From a virus: a stretch of 34,514 bases of DNA. The DNA lies in IMG/VR virus record IMGVR_UViG_3300044630_001269, positions 1 through 34,514 of that record; one strand, 5' to 3'. The notes below the pieces were generated by a model. The model was not told the DNA's origin. It was given only the letters and a program-made list of their open reading frames with translations, and searched no databases. Position numbers and translations under genes: made by a program. Positions 6,578 to 12,956 of this stretch are shown here, piece after piece (position 1 is the stretch's first letter; every line of letters begins with the position of its first letter).

Positions 6578-8032
6578 TCATTTACTTCCCTGCCGGGCAT
6601 TCCATGTGTGTCGCGCCCATCCGTAGGGATTTGCGTATCCTCTTCTCTTGCCCAACTCGACCAACTCGTCAAGAGTTTGCGCCCGGCCTTGCTCTTTTTT
6701 CCTAGCCCTGACCGGATCATGTACCATGCCGCATTTCGGGCAGCTTGCATCCCACCGGGAATGGACGTGCTGGCATCCGGGGCATTGCTGGAATCGGGTG
6801 TCGATTGCCACAAGATCCCCGCTGACAACCTCGATCCGCCGCCCATCCGTGACATATTCATTGCCGCATTCAGGGCAGGATGCCGCCCATGGGTGACAGG
6901 CAAAACATCCCGGGCATTGCCGGGTCTTGATCGTATCCTCTGCCTTGGCTTTCTTTTTTCTCTTCTCCGCGCCATCCAGCGACCAATCCCGGACATCCTC
7001 GGCTAGTCCATGCCGGGCGAGGTTGCCGGCGTGGTCTAGGATCACCGCCCGATCCTTCCCCGGGGCTGGGCGCAATACCCGTCCGATCTGCTGCAGGTGC
7101 AATCCCAGCGACTGGGTGGGGCGCAGTAGGATCCCAACCGATACGATTGGAAGGTCGAACCCCTCGTTTATGATCTCGCAGCTTGTCAGCACCTGTAGGC
7201 GACCGTTACCTAGCGACCGCACTCTGTCCCGGCGATCCTCTGGTGACAGCGTGCCATCGATCGTGGCTGCACGGAATCCGGCCCGGCGGAATTCCTCAGC
7301 GACATGCTCGGCATGGGCGATTGACACGCAGAACACCACCGCTGGTTTCCCCGCGCAGATCCTGCGGTAATGGTCAACTGCATCCCCGGTAATTTTCGGC
7401 GCATCCATGACCGATTCCAGCCCTTTCTGGTCATAATCACCCCGGCGCAATTGCACCGATGCCATGTCGATGTGCTGTGGTGGGGCATAATAAACCGGGG
7501 CAGACAGATGCCCATCCCGGACAAGGTCGCGCACCTCGGGGCCGCGAATCAGATCAGAGAATACATTCCTCAAACCCTTGCCGTCCAGTCGCTCCGGGGT
7601 GGCCGTTACGCCAAGCACCCGGGCGGCAGCGAATCGCTCAACTACTTTGCGCCATGATCCGGCAATTGCGTGGTGTGCCTCATCAATCACGATAAGATCT
7701 GGATCCATGACCCGATCAATCCGGCGAATCAGCGTCTGAACCGATGCCACTTGGATAAGCTCGGATCCGTCCGATGTCCGCCCGGCGGCAATTACGCCAT
7801 GAGGAACATCAAACCCAGTCAAAGTCCGACTTGTCTGGTCAACCAATTCCTGTCGATGCACAAGGATGACCGTGCGCTTTTGATTATCCCGGGCCTTTTG
7901 CGCAATGTAGCAAAAAACCACAGTTTTCCCGGATCCGGTGGGACTGACAACCAGCACTCGCTGGTTGCCGTCCCGGTAGGAATTCCGCACGGAATCAATC
8001 ATGGATTCCTGATATGGTCGCAACGATATCAT
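6578..8032 (-). CDS. SF2 DEAH-box helicase with two C-terminal zinc knuckles
   Basis: A 484-residue superfamily 2 helicase. The motifs appear in order: Walker A PTGSGKT at 31-37, DEAH at 117-120, TAT at 143-145 and the motif VI sequence QIGRVLRP at 315-322. Two cysteine clusters follow: CPGC...CPECG at 373-389 and CPGC...CPKCG at 417-434, each consistent with a zinc ribbon. Such phage helicases resemble the RecG/UvsW-like and DEAD-type restriction-helicase groups and remodel replication or recombination intermediates. The neighbouring RecE-like nuclease and VRR-NUC protein suggest a shared recombination-dependent replication role. Its ATG overlaps the winged-helix gene (ATGA at 8029-8032). 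The zinc pair at the end may direct it to DNA or a partner. Confidence 0.9.
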   Translation of the reverse strand: MISLRPYQESMIDSVRNSYRDGNQRVLVVSPTGSGKTVVFCYIAQKARDNQKRTVILVHRQELVDQTSRTLTGFDVPHGVIAAGRTSDGSELIQVASVQTLIRRIDRVMDPDLIVIDEAHHAIAGSWRKVVERFAAARVLGVTATPERLDGKGLRNVFSDLIRGPEVRDLVRDGHLSAPVYYAPPQHIDMASVQLRRGDYDQKGLESVMDAPKITGDAVDHYRRICAGKPAVVFCVSIAHAEHVAEEFRRAGFRAATIDGTLSPEDRRDRVRSLGNGRLQVLTSCEIINEGFDLPIVSVGILLRPTQSLGLHLQQIGRVLRPAPGKDRAVILDHAGNLARHGLAEDVRDWSLDGAEKRKKKAKAEDTIKTRQCPGCFACHPWAASCPECGNEYVTDGRRIEVVSGDLVAIDTRFQQCPGCQHVHSRWDASCPKCGMVHDPVRARKKEQGRAQTLDELVELGKRRGYANPYGWARHTWNARQGSK

Positions 8033-8283
8033 AATCCCGCGCGATTCATCACATCATTGCCGAGATCAGTGCGAACCCATCGGGCCGCTCCATCAAATCG
8101 AACCCGCTCGATCAAACCCTTGCGAGTAAGCGTATTGAGCCGGGTTGACATGCAGTGGTTCTCGGATCCAACCGCTTTCGCGATCTCTGCCGATGTTTGG
8201 CCGTCGATGATGACGAATGCTGCCGCTTCTCGGATTCCAATCCCAGCCTTTGCAAGTTCAATTAGTGCGTTTTTCAGTTCCAT
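8029..8283 (-). CDS. Winged-helix (MarR-like) DNA-binding protein
   Basis: An 84-residue protein with a clear winged-helix pattern: GIREAAAFVIIDGQTSAEIA, then MSTRLNTLTRKGLIERVR as the recognition helix, followed by a wing and RWVRTDLGND. This is the layout of MarR/ArsR-type domains without an effector domain. It probably binds DNA and may regulate the phage operon. Its start lies 16 bases from a pair of tandem 21-bp-spaced leader repeats (8299-8336). It is translationally coupled to the helicase. The exact family and target are unknown. Confidence 0.75.
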   Translation of the reverse strand: MELKNALIELAKAGIGIREAAAFVIIDGQTSAEIAKAVGSENHCMSTRLNTLTRKGLIERVRFDGAARWVRTDLGNDVMNRAGL

Positions 8284-8411
8284 ATGCTTTTCTTCTTATT
8301 CATGCCCTTGACGGGTGTATTCATGCCCTTGACGGGGGTGTTTAGCGCCCGAATCAGGGCAATTGTGATGACCGGATCCCGGCCAATGATTACATCGCGT
8401 TTGATTCTCAT
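8274..8411 (-). CDS. Possible 45-residue small protein carrying the leader repeats
   Basis: A short open frame starting at an ATG that overlaps the stop of the 135-residue gene (ATGA at 8408-8411) and ending 10 bases inside the winged-helix gene. The product is basic (MRIKRDVIIGRDPVITIALI at its start), with the heptad NTPVKGM encoded twice by the tandem repeats and a KKKSIWN tail. The 4-base overlap and the lack of any other gene in this gap favour a real gene. The repeat-encoded, low-complexity tail argues for a leader or non-coding regulatory stretch. Both readings remain possible. Confidence 0.4.
   Translation of the reverse strand: MRIKRDVIIGRDPVITIALIRALNTPVKGMNTPVKGMNKKKSIWN
8299..8336. 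repeat. Tandem pair of the 17-bp leader repeat (copies F and G)
   Basis: Two exact copies of TTCATGCCCTTGACGGG at 8299-8315 and 8320-8336, spaced 21 bp. They lie just upstream of the winged-helix gene on the minus strand. The core CCCNTGANGGG is a short dyad (CCC/GGG around a 4-5 bp centre). The same motif recurs at 10470-10518, 11034-11047 and 11201-11238. Confidence 0.8.
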
Positions 8412-8815
8412 CCGATGTCCTCCATGATGTCCGCCGCGCTCGGCAGGGGTTTGGCCTCACCTGATGCAATCCGTAATCCGGTGCATGTTTCTCCTGCTCG
8501 TCCGCCCGGCTTCCTGACACCATCCTGAACGAACAGCGTCACAGTCTTGCCGATCCAAGCTTTGGTGTCAGCGCCGAATAGCTTGGACAAAGCCTTGCGA
8601 TTGGTGGCGTTCAGAATCATCTGCTTTGGGATTTTCTCAAATCCGATCGCAAACAATAGCTTCTCCTTCCGCCCGCCATCCATCGGCACATCCTCATGCT
8701 TGTAAACCCCGGCGATGACAACTTGCTGCGGGCTGATGCCAAGCAAATCCTCACTTGCCAGCCATGGGCTGGTTTTCATCCCCGATACTTTCCCTGTATA
8801 TGTTTCTGTTTTCAT
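8408..8815 (-). CDS. Conserved phage protein beside the exonuclease, function unknown
   Basis: A 135-residue protein beginning MKTETYTGKVSGMKTSPWLA. The middle (MILNATNRKALSKLFGADTK, then AWIGKTVTLFVQDGVRKPGG and TCTGLRI) resembles a phage family in which a helix ending in a W-I-G-K strand precedes a short beta domain, which could be OB-like. It sits directly downstream of the RecE-like exonuclease, where a single-strand annealing or binding partner would be expected. No annealing-protein signature is clear. I leave the function open. Confidence 0.75.
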   Translation of the reverse strand: MKTETYTGKVSGMKTSPWLASEDLLGISPQQVVIAGVYKHEDVPMDGGRKEKLLFAIGFEKIPKQMILNATNRKALSKLFGADTKAWIGKTVTLFVQDGVRKPGGRAGETCTGLRIASGEAKPLPSAADIMEDIG

Positions 8816-8857
8816 GTTCCTGTTCGGTATTATTTTCTGTTCATTTACTTAATTTAC

Positions 8858-9625
8858 TTACTCAAGTTCCCAATCGGGAAGATTTATCGTCTGGATCGCA
8901 TCCGAGTATCCCGGCCAAATACCCGACTCCACACATTTGGCGTAGGTATCCAGATTCCTGCGATATGCCTCACGACCAGCGACAAGCGAGTCGGGGCCGA
9001 TAATGTTGCAACTCACCAGATACGGCGCTTCTGTCTCAACCGCAATGAAGACCATTGGACGCACTTCCATGCCTCCTAATCCATCGCCGTAAAATGCAGC
9101 CTGAACATGGTAGCGATATTGCCGCACAGATCGCTCAAACCCCGGCCCGGCATCCCGAGTGGTCTTTAGGTCGATCAGCATTCCATTGTCTAGCTCGGCA
9201 TCCGGGCGGCATCGGCATTCGATGCCACTGATAGGGTCTTTCCAAAATGTTGATACCTCAACTTCTGCGATCCGATCCATCAGCTTCCGCGCCATTGGGT
9301 GCGCCCGGACTGCATCCCGGATTGACATGATCCGGGTATGCTCATCCGATGTGAGCAACTCCTGATCCGGGTGGTTGGCTTGGAATTCCTCCCAGCGCAA
9401 CTTCCCATCTTTAGTGCGCCTGTCCAATGTCGGCATCACGATACACTCCGAATTAAACCTATCCGGCTCAAGTGTAGCCAGATGAGTGAGTGTGCCGATC
9501 CGCATTGCTGGGGTTGGATCTGATGGGTTGTCCTGCGCCCATCGGTAATGGGCCGGGCTGCGGTTGATAAGATCGAGGCCGGACTTGGAAATCCCGGGCG
9601 ATTGGTGGTATTCAGCGTTGGTCAT
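8858..9625 (-). CDS. RecE-like PD-(D/E)XK exonuclease
   Basis: A 255-residue nuclease. The start at 9625 (MTNAEYHQSPGISKSGLDLI) is preferred over the upstream TTG/ATG options because AAAGGAACAAG precedes it at a suitable distance and the family N terminus begins there. The family blocks are visible: MRIGTLTHLATLEP with H48, RPDAEL with D142, IDLKTT with D152 and K154, and the helix QYRYHVQAAFYG at 169-180. This is the pattern of the C-terminal domain of RecE (exonuclease VIII) and related phage enzymes. They degrade one strand of dsDNA 5' to 3' to prepare ends for annealing. It lies in the early block with helicase and VRR-NUC genes. No RecT protein is recognised nearby. Confidence 0.88.
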   Translation of the reverse strand: MTNAEYHQSPGISKSGLDLINRSPAHYRWAQDNPSDPTPAMRIGTLTHLATLEPDRFNSECIVMPTLDRRTKDGKLRWEEFQANHPDQELLTSDEHTRIMSIRDAVRAHPMARKLMDRIAEVEVSTFWKDPISGIECRCRPDAELDNGMLIDLKTTRDAGPGFERSVRQYRYHVQAAFYGDGLGGMEVRPMVFIAVETEAPYLVSCNIIGPDSLVAGREAYRRNLDTYAKCVESGIWPGYSDAIQTINLPDWELE

Positions 9626-9845
9626 TTTTCTTGTTCCTTTCGTTTTTTCTATGTTGGCGGAGACGCTCCGCAAATTTGTTCCGATCAATGTTGATCGAGT
9701 CGTATCCAAATTCCTTAAGATGCAGGGATGCTTGTTTGACATACGGCCCGCCCGATGTGCAAACGGACTGCCATCCCCCTGATGTGTTTTTGCCGATTTC
9801 GTAGATCCGGCCCCATATTTGGTTGCGGCGTGATGTGATCATCAT
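9612..9845 (-). CDS. Small basic hypothetical protein
   Basis: A 77-residue basic protein. I use the ATG at 9845, whose overlap with the upstream stop (ATGA at 9842-9845) indicates coupling; a TTG at 9851 is possible. It has WGRIYEIGKNTSGGWQSVCT, a beta-rich centre, and a strongly basic C terminus (RLRQHRKNERNKKNDQR). The basic tail suggests binding to nucleic acid. Its end overlaps the exonuclease start by 14 bases. The family is not recognised. Confidence 0.65.
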   Translation of the reverse strand: MMITSRRNQIWGRIYEIGKNTSGGWQSVCTSGGPYVKQASLHLKEFGYDSINIDRNKFAERLRQHRKNERNKKNDQR

Positions 9846-10129
9846 GTCCAATACAACCTCCCTTCTTCATTCCAGATTTCAGAATGTCTGTGCTGGTCAG
9901 CGAATTGTTGCGCCCGGTCAATAGCTGATGAAATATCCCTGCGGCGGACTTGTTCCCGGTAATTTGGTGAACGCATGCCAGCACCACCTTTTGCAATCCA
10001 AGTGTCACGTTCGGTCTTGGTTTCAAATCTCCATGGAATGCAATATTCAACCGATCTGCCGGATTGCAATTGCCTCATGCAATAGCCCATTGGCCATTGT
10101 AGCGCGTAGTAGTATTTGGTTGGTTTCAT
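9842..10129 (-). CDS. Hypothetical early phage protein
   Basis: A 95-residue protein rich in aromatic and basic residues. It begins MKPTKYYYALQWPMGYCMRQ and contains SVEYCIPWRFETKTERDTWI, a stretch like that of small phage proteins which seem to form a mixed alpha/beta domain. The C-terminal part is helical (SSAIDRAQQFADQHRHSEI). No catalytic motif. It follows the tiny membrane protein at 10134-10229 with only four bases between. The function is unknown. Confidence 0.65.
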   Translation of the reverse strand: MKPTKYYYALQWPMGYCMRQLQSGRSVEYCIPWRFETKTERDTWIAKGGAGMRSPNYREQVRRRDISSAIDRAQQFADQHRHSEIWNEEGRLYWT

Positions 10130-10133
10130 GTTC

Positions 10134-10229
10134 TTAGCGGGTGAGATAATGCAGCGCGATGATTGCGCCGATGAATACGGCTCCGATCAGAGCGGCAAGG
10201 CATACGCCGAGCCAAATTGGTGGTTCCAT
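10134..10229 (-). CDS. Tiny single-helix membrane protein (31 residues)
   Basis: A 31-residue open frame beginning MEPPIWLGVCLAALIGAVF and ending in a short polar tail (HYLTR). Residues 5-26 are almost entirely hydrophobic, enough for one transmembrane helix. Its ATG overlaps the stop of the upstream gene by one base (TGATG), and its stop falls four bases before the next gene, so it fits exactly into the operon. It would be an early inner-membrane protein. Superinfection exclusion or host modification are possible roles but cannot be inferred from sequence. Confidence 0.65.
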   Translation of the reverse strand: MEPPIWLGVCLAALIGAVFIGAIIALHYLTR

Positions 10230-10444
10230 CAGTGGGAAATTTCCACTCCCTTCCATTCAAGTTTACTGATCACTTCCGAGACAATAAAGTCACGATCGAT
10301 TCCTTCGTCATAATGCAATTCCATAACGGCCTCGCATATCCGGGCGATCACATTGTATGCAGTATAATCGGCGGAGTGGTTGATTCCGTCATATGCAGCA
10401 ATGCACAGACGGATGATTTTCTGTTCTGTTTTGTTCGCTTTCAT
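10229..10444 (-). CDS. Small hypothetical protein
   Basis: A 71-residue protein. I place the start at the ATG at 10444 (MKANKTEQKIIRLCIAAYDG) because it follows an A-rich leader (CAGAACCAAA) like that of the gene at 11175. An upstream in-frame ATG at 10474 lies inside a copy of the leader repeat. The protein is mostly helical with an acidic C-terminal half (HYDEGIDRDFIVSEVISKLE). No family recognised. It is coupled to the tiny membrane protein downstream. Confidence 0.6.
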   Translation of the reverse strand: MKANKTEQKIIRLCIAAYDGINHSADYTAYNVIARICEAVMELHYDEGIDRDFIVSEVISKLEWKGVEISH

Positions 10445-10469
10445 TTTGGTTCTGGTTCTGTCAGAGGCT

Positions 10470-10518
10470 TTCATGCCCCTGACGGGTTGTTTCTATAGGC
10501 GTTGCCCCTGATGGGTCA
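10470..10518. repeat. Two further copies of the leader repeat (D and E)
   Basis: Copy D, TTCATGCCCCTGACGGG, spans 10470-10486. Copy E, which has lost the CA of the first part (GTTGCCCCTGATGGGTCAA), spans about 10501-10519. They lie between the genes at 10229 and 10493 and reach into the 3' end of the latter, which therefore ends in a repeat-encoded peptide (LLTHQGQRL). Confidence 0.75.
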
Positions 10519-10699
10519 ATAATTTTTTATTGTTTGTTTCTTCTTCGATCCAAACGAAGTCCTTTTCGTTCGGATCCACTGGTTTCAGGTTCCACCTGTA
10601 AAATGTCCGATTCCCAGCCCTGCATTTGATGAGGGTGTTTCGCGGGGTCTTGTTTGGCGATGCGTCCACCCACTCGCGCAATGCTTCCTGAATCGTCAT
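10493..10699 (-). CDS. Small hypothetical protein
   Basis: A 68-residue protein starting MTIQEALREWVDASPNKTPR. The sequence IKCRAGNRTFYRWNLKPV is a short beta-hairpin region also seen in small phage proteins, and the C terminus (TNNKKLLTHQGQRL) is encoded by the repeat region. Its start overlaps the stop of the upstream gene (10696-10699). The true C terminus could have been extended by repeat expansion. The function is unknown. Confidence 0.55.
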   Translation of the reverse strand: MTIQEALREWVDASPNKTPRNTLIKCRAGNRTFYRWNLKPVDPNEKDFVWIEEETNNKKLLTHQGQRL

Positions 10700-11175
10700 G
10701 CCTCCCTCCCTTCCGCCTTAGCAATCGCAGCCCTTGCAGCCTCAATTCCGGCAATTTGTGACTTTCCATCGGGCGCATTGGTAGGAACCCTCGCAATAAG
10801 CCACAGACACGCTTCCAGCAAATCAGGCGCTGCAGCGATCAGGCGAGCATTTGCCCCAGCCTCATCCCAGCCACTGCCATGGATTCCAGTCGAATCCGGA
10901 AGTTCACTGTCACAAATAACCGGGTGCAACTCCCGGTTTCCTTCGCAATAGGTGCATCCGAGCATAATTTCGCCAGCGTAAACCGTGCAGCCCGATACCG
11001 TCCATGGCCCCGGGGTGTGAGCCGCAAGCGTAACCCCTGATGGGTCAGCTTCAGGCCTATCCAGTGCCGCGAATTCAACATCCGCCACAGATTGAGCATC
11101 GGATGTGCAAAGTCCCTCGTTTTCAAGTTCAGCAACTCGTTTTTCGTATTGTTTCCAGTCAATTTTTGTTTTCAT
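10696..11175 (-). CDS. Conserved phage protein with HTPGPW...NARLIAAAPDLLEA signature
   Basis: A 159-residue protein. I place its start at the ATG at 11175 (MKTKIDWKQYEKRVAELENE). Upstream in-frame ATGs at 11226 and 11205 lie inside the leader repeats. The signature AAHTPGPWTV, followed by GANARLIAAAPDLLEACLWL and a C-terminal AIAKAEG, marks a very common phage protein of unknown function. In other phages it also sits among early small genes. One copy of the repeat core (CCCCTGATGGGTCA, 11034-11047) lies inside this coding sequence. Confidence 0.8.
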   Translation of the reverse strand: MKTKIDWKQYEKRVAELENEGLCTSDAQSVADVEFAALDRPEADPSGVTLAAHTPGPWTVSGCTVYAGEIMLGCTYCEGNRELHPVICDSELPDSTGIHGSGWDEAGANARLIAAAPDLLEACLWLIARVPTNAPDGKSQIAGIEAARAAIAKAEGREA

Positions 11176-11200
11176 GTGATGTATTTGGTTCTGTTTGTCT

Positions 11201-11238
11201 TTCATGCCCCTGATGGGGTCTTTCATGCCCCTGATGGG
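11201..11238. repeat. Tandem pair of the leader repeat (copies A and B)
   Basis: Two copies of TTCATGCCCCTGATGGG at 11201-11217 and 11222-11238, spaced 21 bp as in the pair at 8299-8336. They lie upstream of the gene starting at 11175 and are in frame with it as MKDPIRG-type heptads if translated. Confidence 0.8.
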
Positions 11239-11279
11239 TCATTTTTGGCCGTTTTTATTGCAATTTTTATGCAATTGCA

Positions 11280-11309
11280 TGATTTTCGGTCATTTTCGGT
11301 CATTTTCGG
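11280..11309. repeat. Short tandem repeat, period 10 bp (ATTTTCGGTC)
   Basis: Three units of ATTTTCGGTC, the last incomplete, lie just left of the 16-bp array. The AT-rich stretch before them (11241-11280, including an ATGCAATTGCAT-type palindrome) also lacks coding potential. Confidence 0.7.
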
Positions 11310-11316
11310 ATTGGAT

Positions 11317-11396
11317 CCTGCAGAGCCTCAACCCTGCAGAGCTTCAACCCTGCAGAGCCTCAACCCTGCAGAGCCTCAAACCTGCAGGGTTGAAGC
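11317..11396. repeat. 16-bp tandem array ending in an inverted copy
   Basis: Four consecutive 16-bp units of CCTGCAGAGCCTCAAC (one C-to-T change in unit 2, one C-to-A in unit 4) at 11317-11380. A fifth unit follows (CCTGCAGGGTTGAAGC, 11381-11396) whose last 15 bases are the perfect reverse complement of 11341-11355. The tandem array can therefore fold into a hairpin with a 15-bp stem. It lies between the stop of the gene at 11417 and the leader repeats. Confidence 0.9.
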
Positions 11397-11416
11397 CCCG
11401 CCCGGTCAACCTAGCT

Positions 11417-11554
11417 TCACCTAGCCAAAGGCAAGCTTGCCCGGATCCGCATTTCTGCATCACTTGGCCCGCCTGAATAAGCCCAAACAATCCCGCCAAC
11501 AATCACGGACAAGTAAAGCCCTGCAATGAATGCCTTGTGAATGATTGCAATCAT
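11417..11554 (-). CDS. Small single-helix membrane protein (45 residues)
   Basis: A 45-residue open frame beginning MIAIIHKAFIAGLYLSVIVG. The hydrophobic stretch (residues 8-26) is long enough for one membrane-spanning helix, and the C terminus (EMRIRASLPLAR) is basic. Its ATG overlaps the stop of the upstream gene (ATGA at 11551-11554), which supports it as a real gene although it is short. It is the second small membrane protein in the early operon. No family is recognised. Confidence 0.65.
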   Translation of the reverse strand: MIAIIHKAFIAGLYLSVIVGGIVWAYSGGPSDAEMRIRASLPLAR

Positions 11555-11826
11555 GCACCCGCCCTTTCCATTGTTGGAACAAGACGCGATTGCACGAATT
11601 CCCGACGATCAAGTTGGCGCTGTAGGATCCGAACGAGCGCGTTCACGGCCCGGTTATGCTCTCCAGTGTCCGGCGCTTGTAACTCAACAATCACGGCATT
11701 TTCCGTGATGGAAAAAATGCGGATTGGATAGGCCCGGCGATATATCCAACGAGAAACCGACAAGCGGGCCGATGGGATATCCAAGGCGATTCCCGTGCAT
11801 TCAAATTTGAATTGTGATATTCTCAT
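11551..11826 (-). CDS. Hypothetical protein
   Basis: A 91-residue protein starting at 11826 (MRISQFKFECTGIALDIPSA), after an A-rich leader (ACACAAAAAAC). A longer frame upstream would overlap the Cys-rich gene at 11847 and is rejected. The N-terminal half appears beta-rich and the C-terminal half (AVNALVRILQRQLDRREF) helical and basic. No family recognised. It is coupled to the small membrane protein by a 4-base overlap. Confidence 0.6.
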   Translation of the reverse strand: MRISQFKFECTGIALDIPSARLSVSRWIYRRAYPIRIFSITENAVIVELQAPDTGEHNRAVNALVRILQRQLDRREFVQSRLVPTMERAGA

Positions 11827-11846
11827 GTTTTTTGTGTTTGTGTAGT

Positions 11847-12593
11847 TCAAGCCATAGCTGCAGCGATTGCACGGCCCTTCTTTGCGCCGTGAGGGTTTAT
11901 CCAAATAGAAGGTTGACGGCCCTTGGATAGTCCGGCGCAAAGCTTGCATTGCGCGCAAGTCAATCCCTTTGCGTCCGAAAGGCACTCAATCGCATCGGCA
12001 GGCTTTTCAGGGGAGACATGGAAAGTTCTAAATCCGATCGCGTTGGCGAGCTTGCGTGAGTCTTCCGTTTCCGTTGACGCCATGAAATATGCAGAATAAG
12101 CGTGCGCAAGTGGATTCTCCCTCCAGTCATGGAAGTATCCAGTCCAGCCCTTCGAAGCTTCCGCAATCGCTTTTACCTTCGCAATAGGCAGCAAGGTTGG
12201 GTTGCCATACGCGCCGAAACGAACCTTTCGCCCGGCGAACGCGCGGGAGTATTCAAACGGATTTAAATCGGGATAAATCCCGCGCTGCAATCCGCGAAAC
12301 ACGGCAAGCGGGGCTTGCCCAACGTTAACGTAGCATCCACGCCCCGATGCGAATGGGCAGCCCCGACAAATCGTTTCCGCATCGATGCCGAGCGCGACTG
12401 CATCAACCGGGTGAATTTCCTCGAGCACGAACCAAATTTGAACCATGTTCCCGGTTTTCCGGTTGTCGGTTTTCATGGTTGCCACTGCAGCGTATCGCTG
12501 ACCGTTTACTGTACCGCGATGCAGGATGTATCCACCGGGGCGCTTGCGGGGTTTGATTGCGCCCGCTCCCGTGCTTGTGATGTCTTGAATCAT
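11847..12593 (-). CDS. Cys-rich phage protein (DUF7227-like, tentative)
   Basis: A 248-residue protein with two cysteine clusters: CRGCPFASGRGCYVNVGQ at about residues 88-106, and CAQCKLC near residue 219. The first cluster, a C-x2-C-P followed by a G-C-Y, resembles a family of phage proteins of unknown function, and I give the family name only tentatively. The protein has a conserved N-terminal strand (PGGYILHRGTVNGQRYAAVA) and an internal region (VRFGAYGNPTLLPIAKVKAI). The cysteines could bind a metal or an iron-sulfur cluster. It is the second gene from the divergent region, so it is expressed early. Confidence 0.55.
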   Translation of the reverse strand: MIQDITSTGAGAIKPRKRPGGYILHRGTVNGQRYAAVATMKTDNRKTGNMVQIWFVLEEIHPVDAVALGIDAETICRGCPFASGRGCYVNVGQAPLAVFRGLQRGIYPDLNPFEYSRAFAGRKVRFGAYGNPTLLPIAKVKAIAEASKGWTGYFHDWRENPLAHAYSAYFMASTETEDSRKLANAIGFRTFHVSPEKPADAIECLSDAKGLTCAQCKLCAGLSKGRQPSIWINPHGAKKGRAIAAAMA

Positions 12594-12619
12594 GTTTTTT
12601 AGTTCTAATTGGGTTAAGG

Positions 12620-12931
12620 TTAGCGCACGGAAACGAATACATGCTCGCCGCTTGGCAAGACTCCCATTGCATAATCACTCAAGTTTCCCCATCCGTCATG
12701 GCTAGCTCGTCCAAACGTCTTCCGATCATCATCGCGCACGCTTTCCAAATACTTCGCAACGCAATGCGAAAACACTTCATCGCGGGAATACTCATATGGA
12801 TATGGATACGTCTTGGATCCGCGCTGGCTTGTGACTTTGATTCGTGAGCCACGCATTTCGGTTGCGCCGATATATTTGGCAGTGATTGCAGCAAAGGCTT
12901 GCGGATTTATTGTCTGATTTTCTTGTTTCAT
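12620..12931 (-). CDS. First gene of the leftward operon, conserved phage protein of unknown function
   Basis: A 103-residue protein beginning MKQENQTINPQAFAAITAKY. The block MRGSRIKVTSQRGSKTYPYP followed by a His and an Ala-Lys-Tyr helix resembles a phage family with a T-x-x-R-G-S/A-R-I-K pattern, found among early genes of many phages. It is the gene nearest to the divergent regulatory region and so probably the first to be transcribed. The role is unknown. The start codon is embedded in the repeated ACAAGAAAAT sequence that also occurs upstream. Confidence 0.7.
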   Translation of the reverse strand: MKQENQTINPQAFAAITAKYIGATEMRGSRIKVTSQRGSKTYPYPYEYSRDEVFSHCVAKYLESVRDDDRKTFGRASHDGWGNLSDYAMGVLPSGEHVFVSVR

Positions 12932-12956
12932 GATGTATGATTTTCTTGTTGGATTG

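Noticed and set aside
7670-8311. Plus-strand frame of 213 codons over the helicase and winged-helix genes
   Set aside because: Its product has no recognisable pattern and the opposite strand carries all helicase motifs.
8296-8523. Minus-strand frame of 75 codons between the winged-helix and 135-residue genes
   Set aside because: It overlaps the 135-residue gene in another frame and gives an Arg/His/Pro-rich product; the 45-codon frame is a better candidate.
11317-11396. CRISPR array
   Set aside because: The units are contiguous 16-bp repeats without spacers, so this is a tandem array and not a CRISPR.
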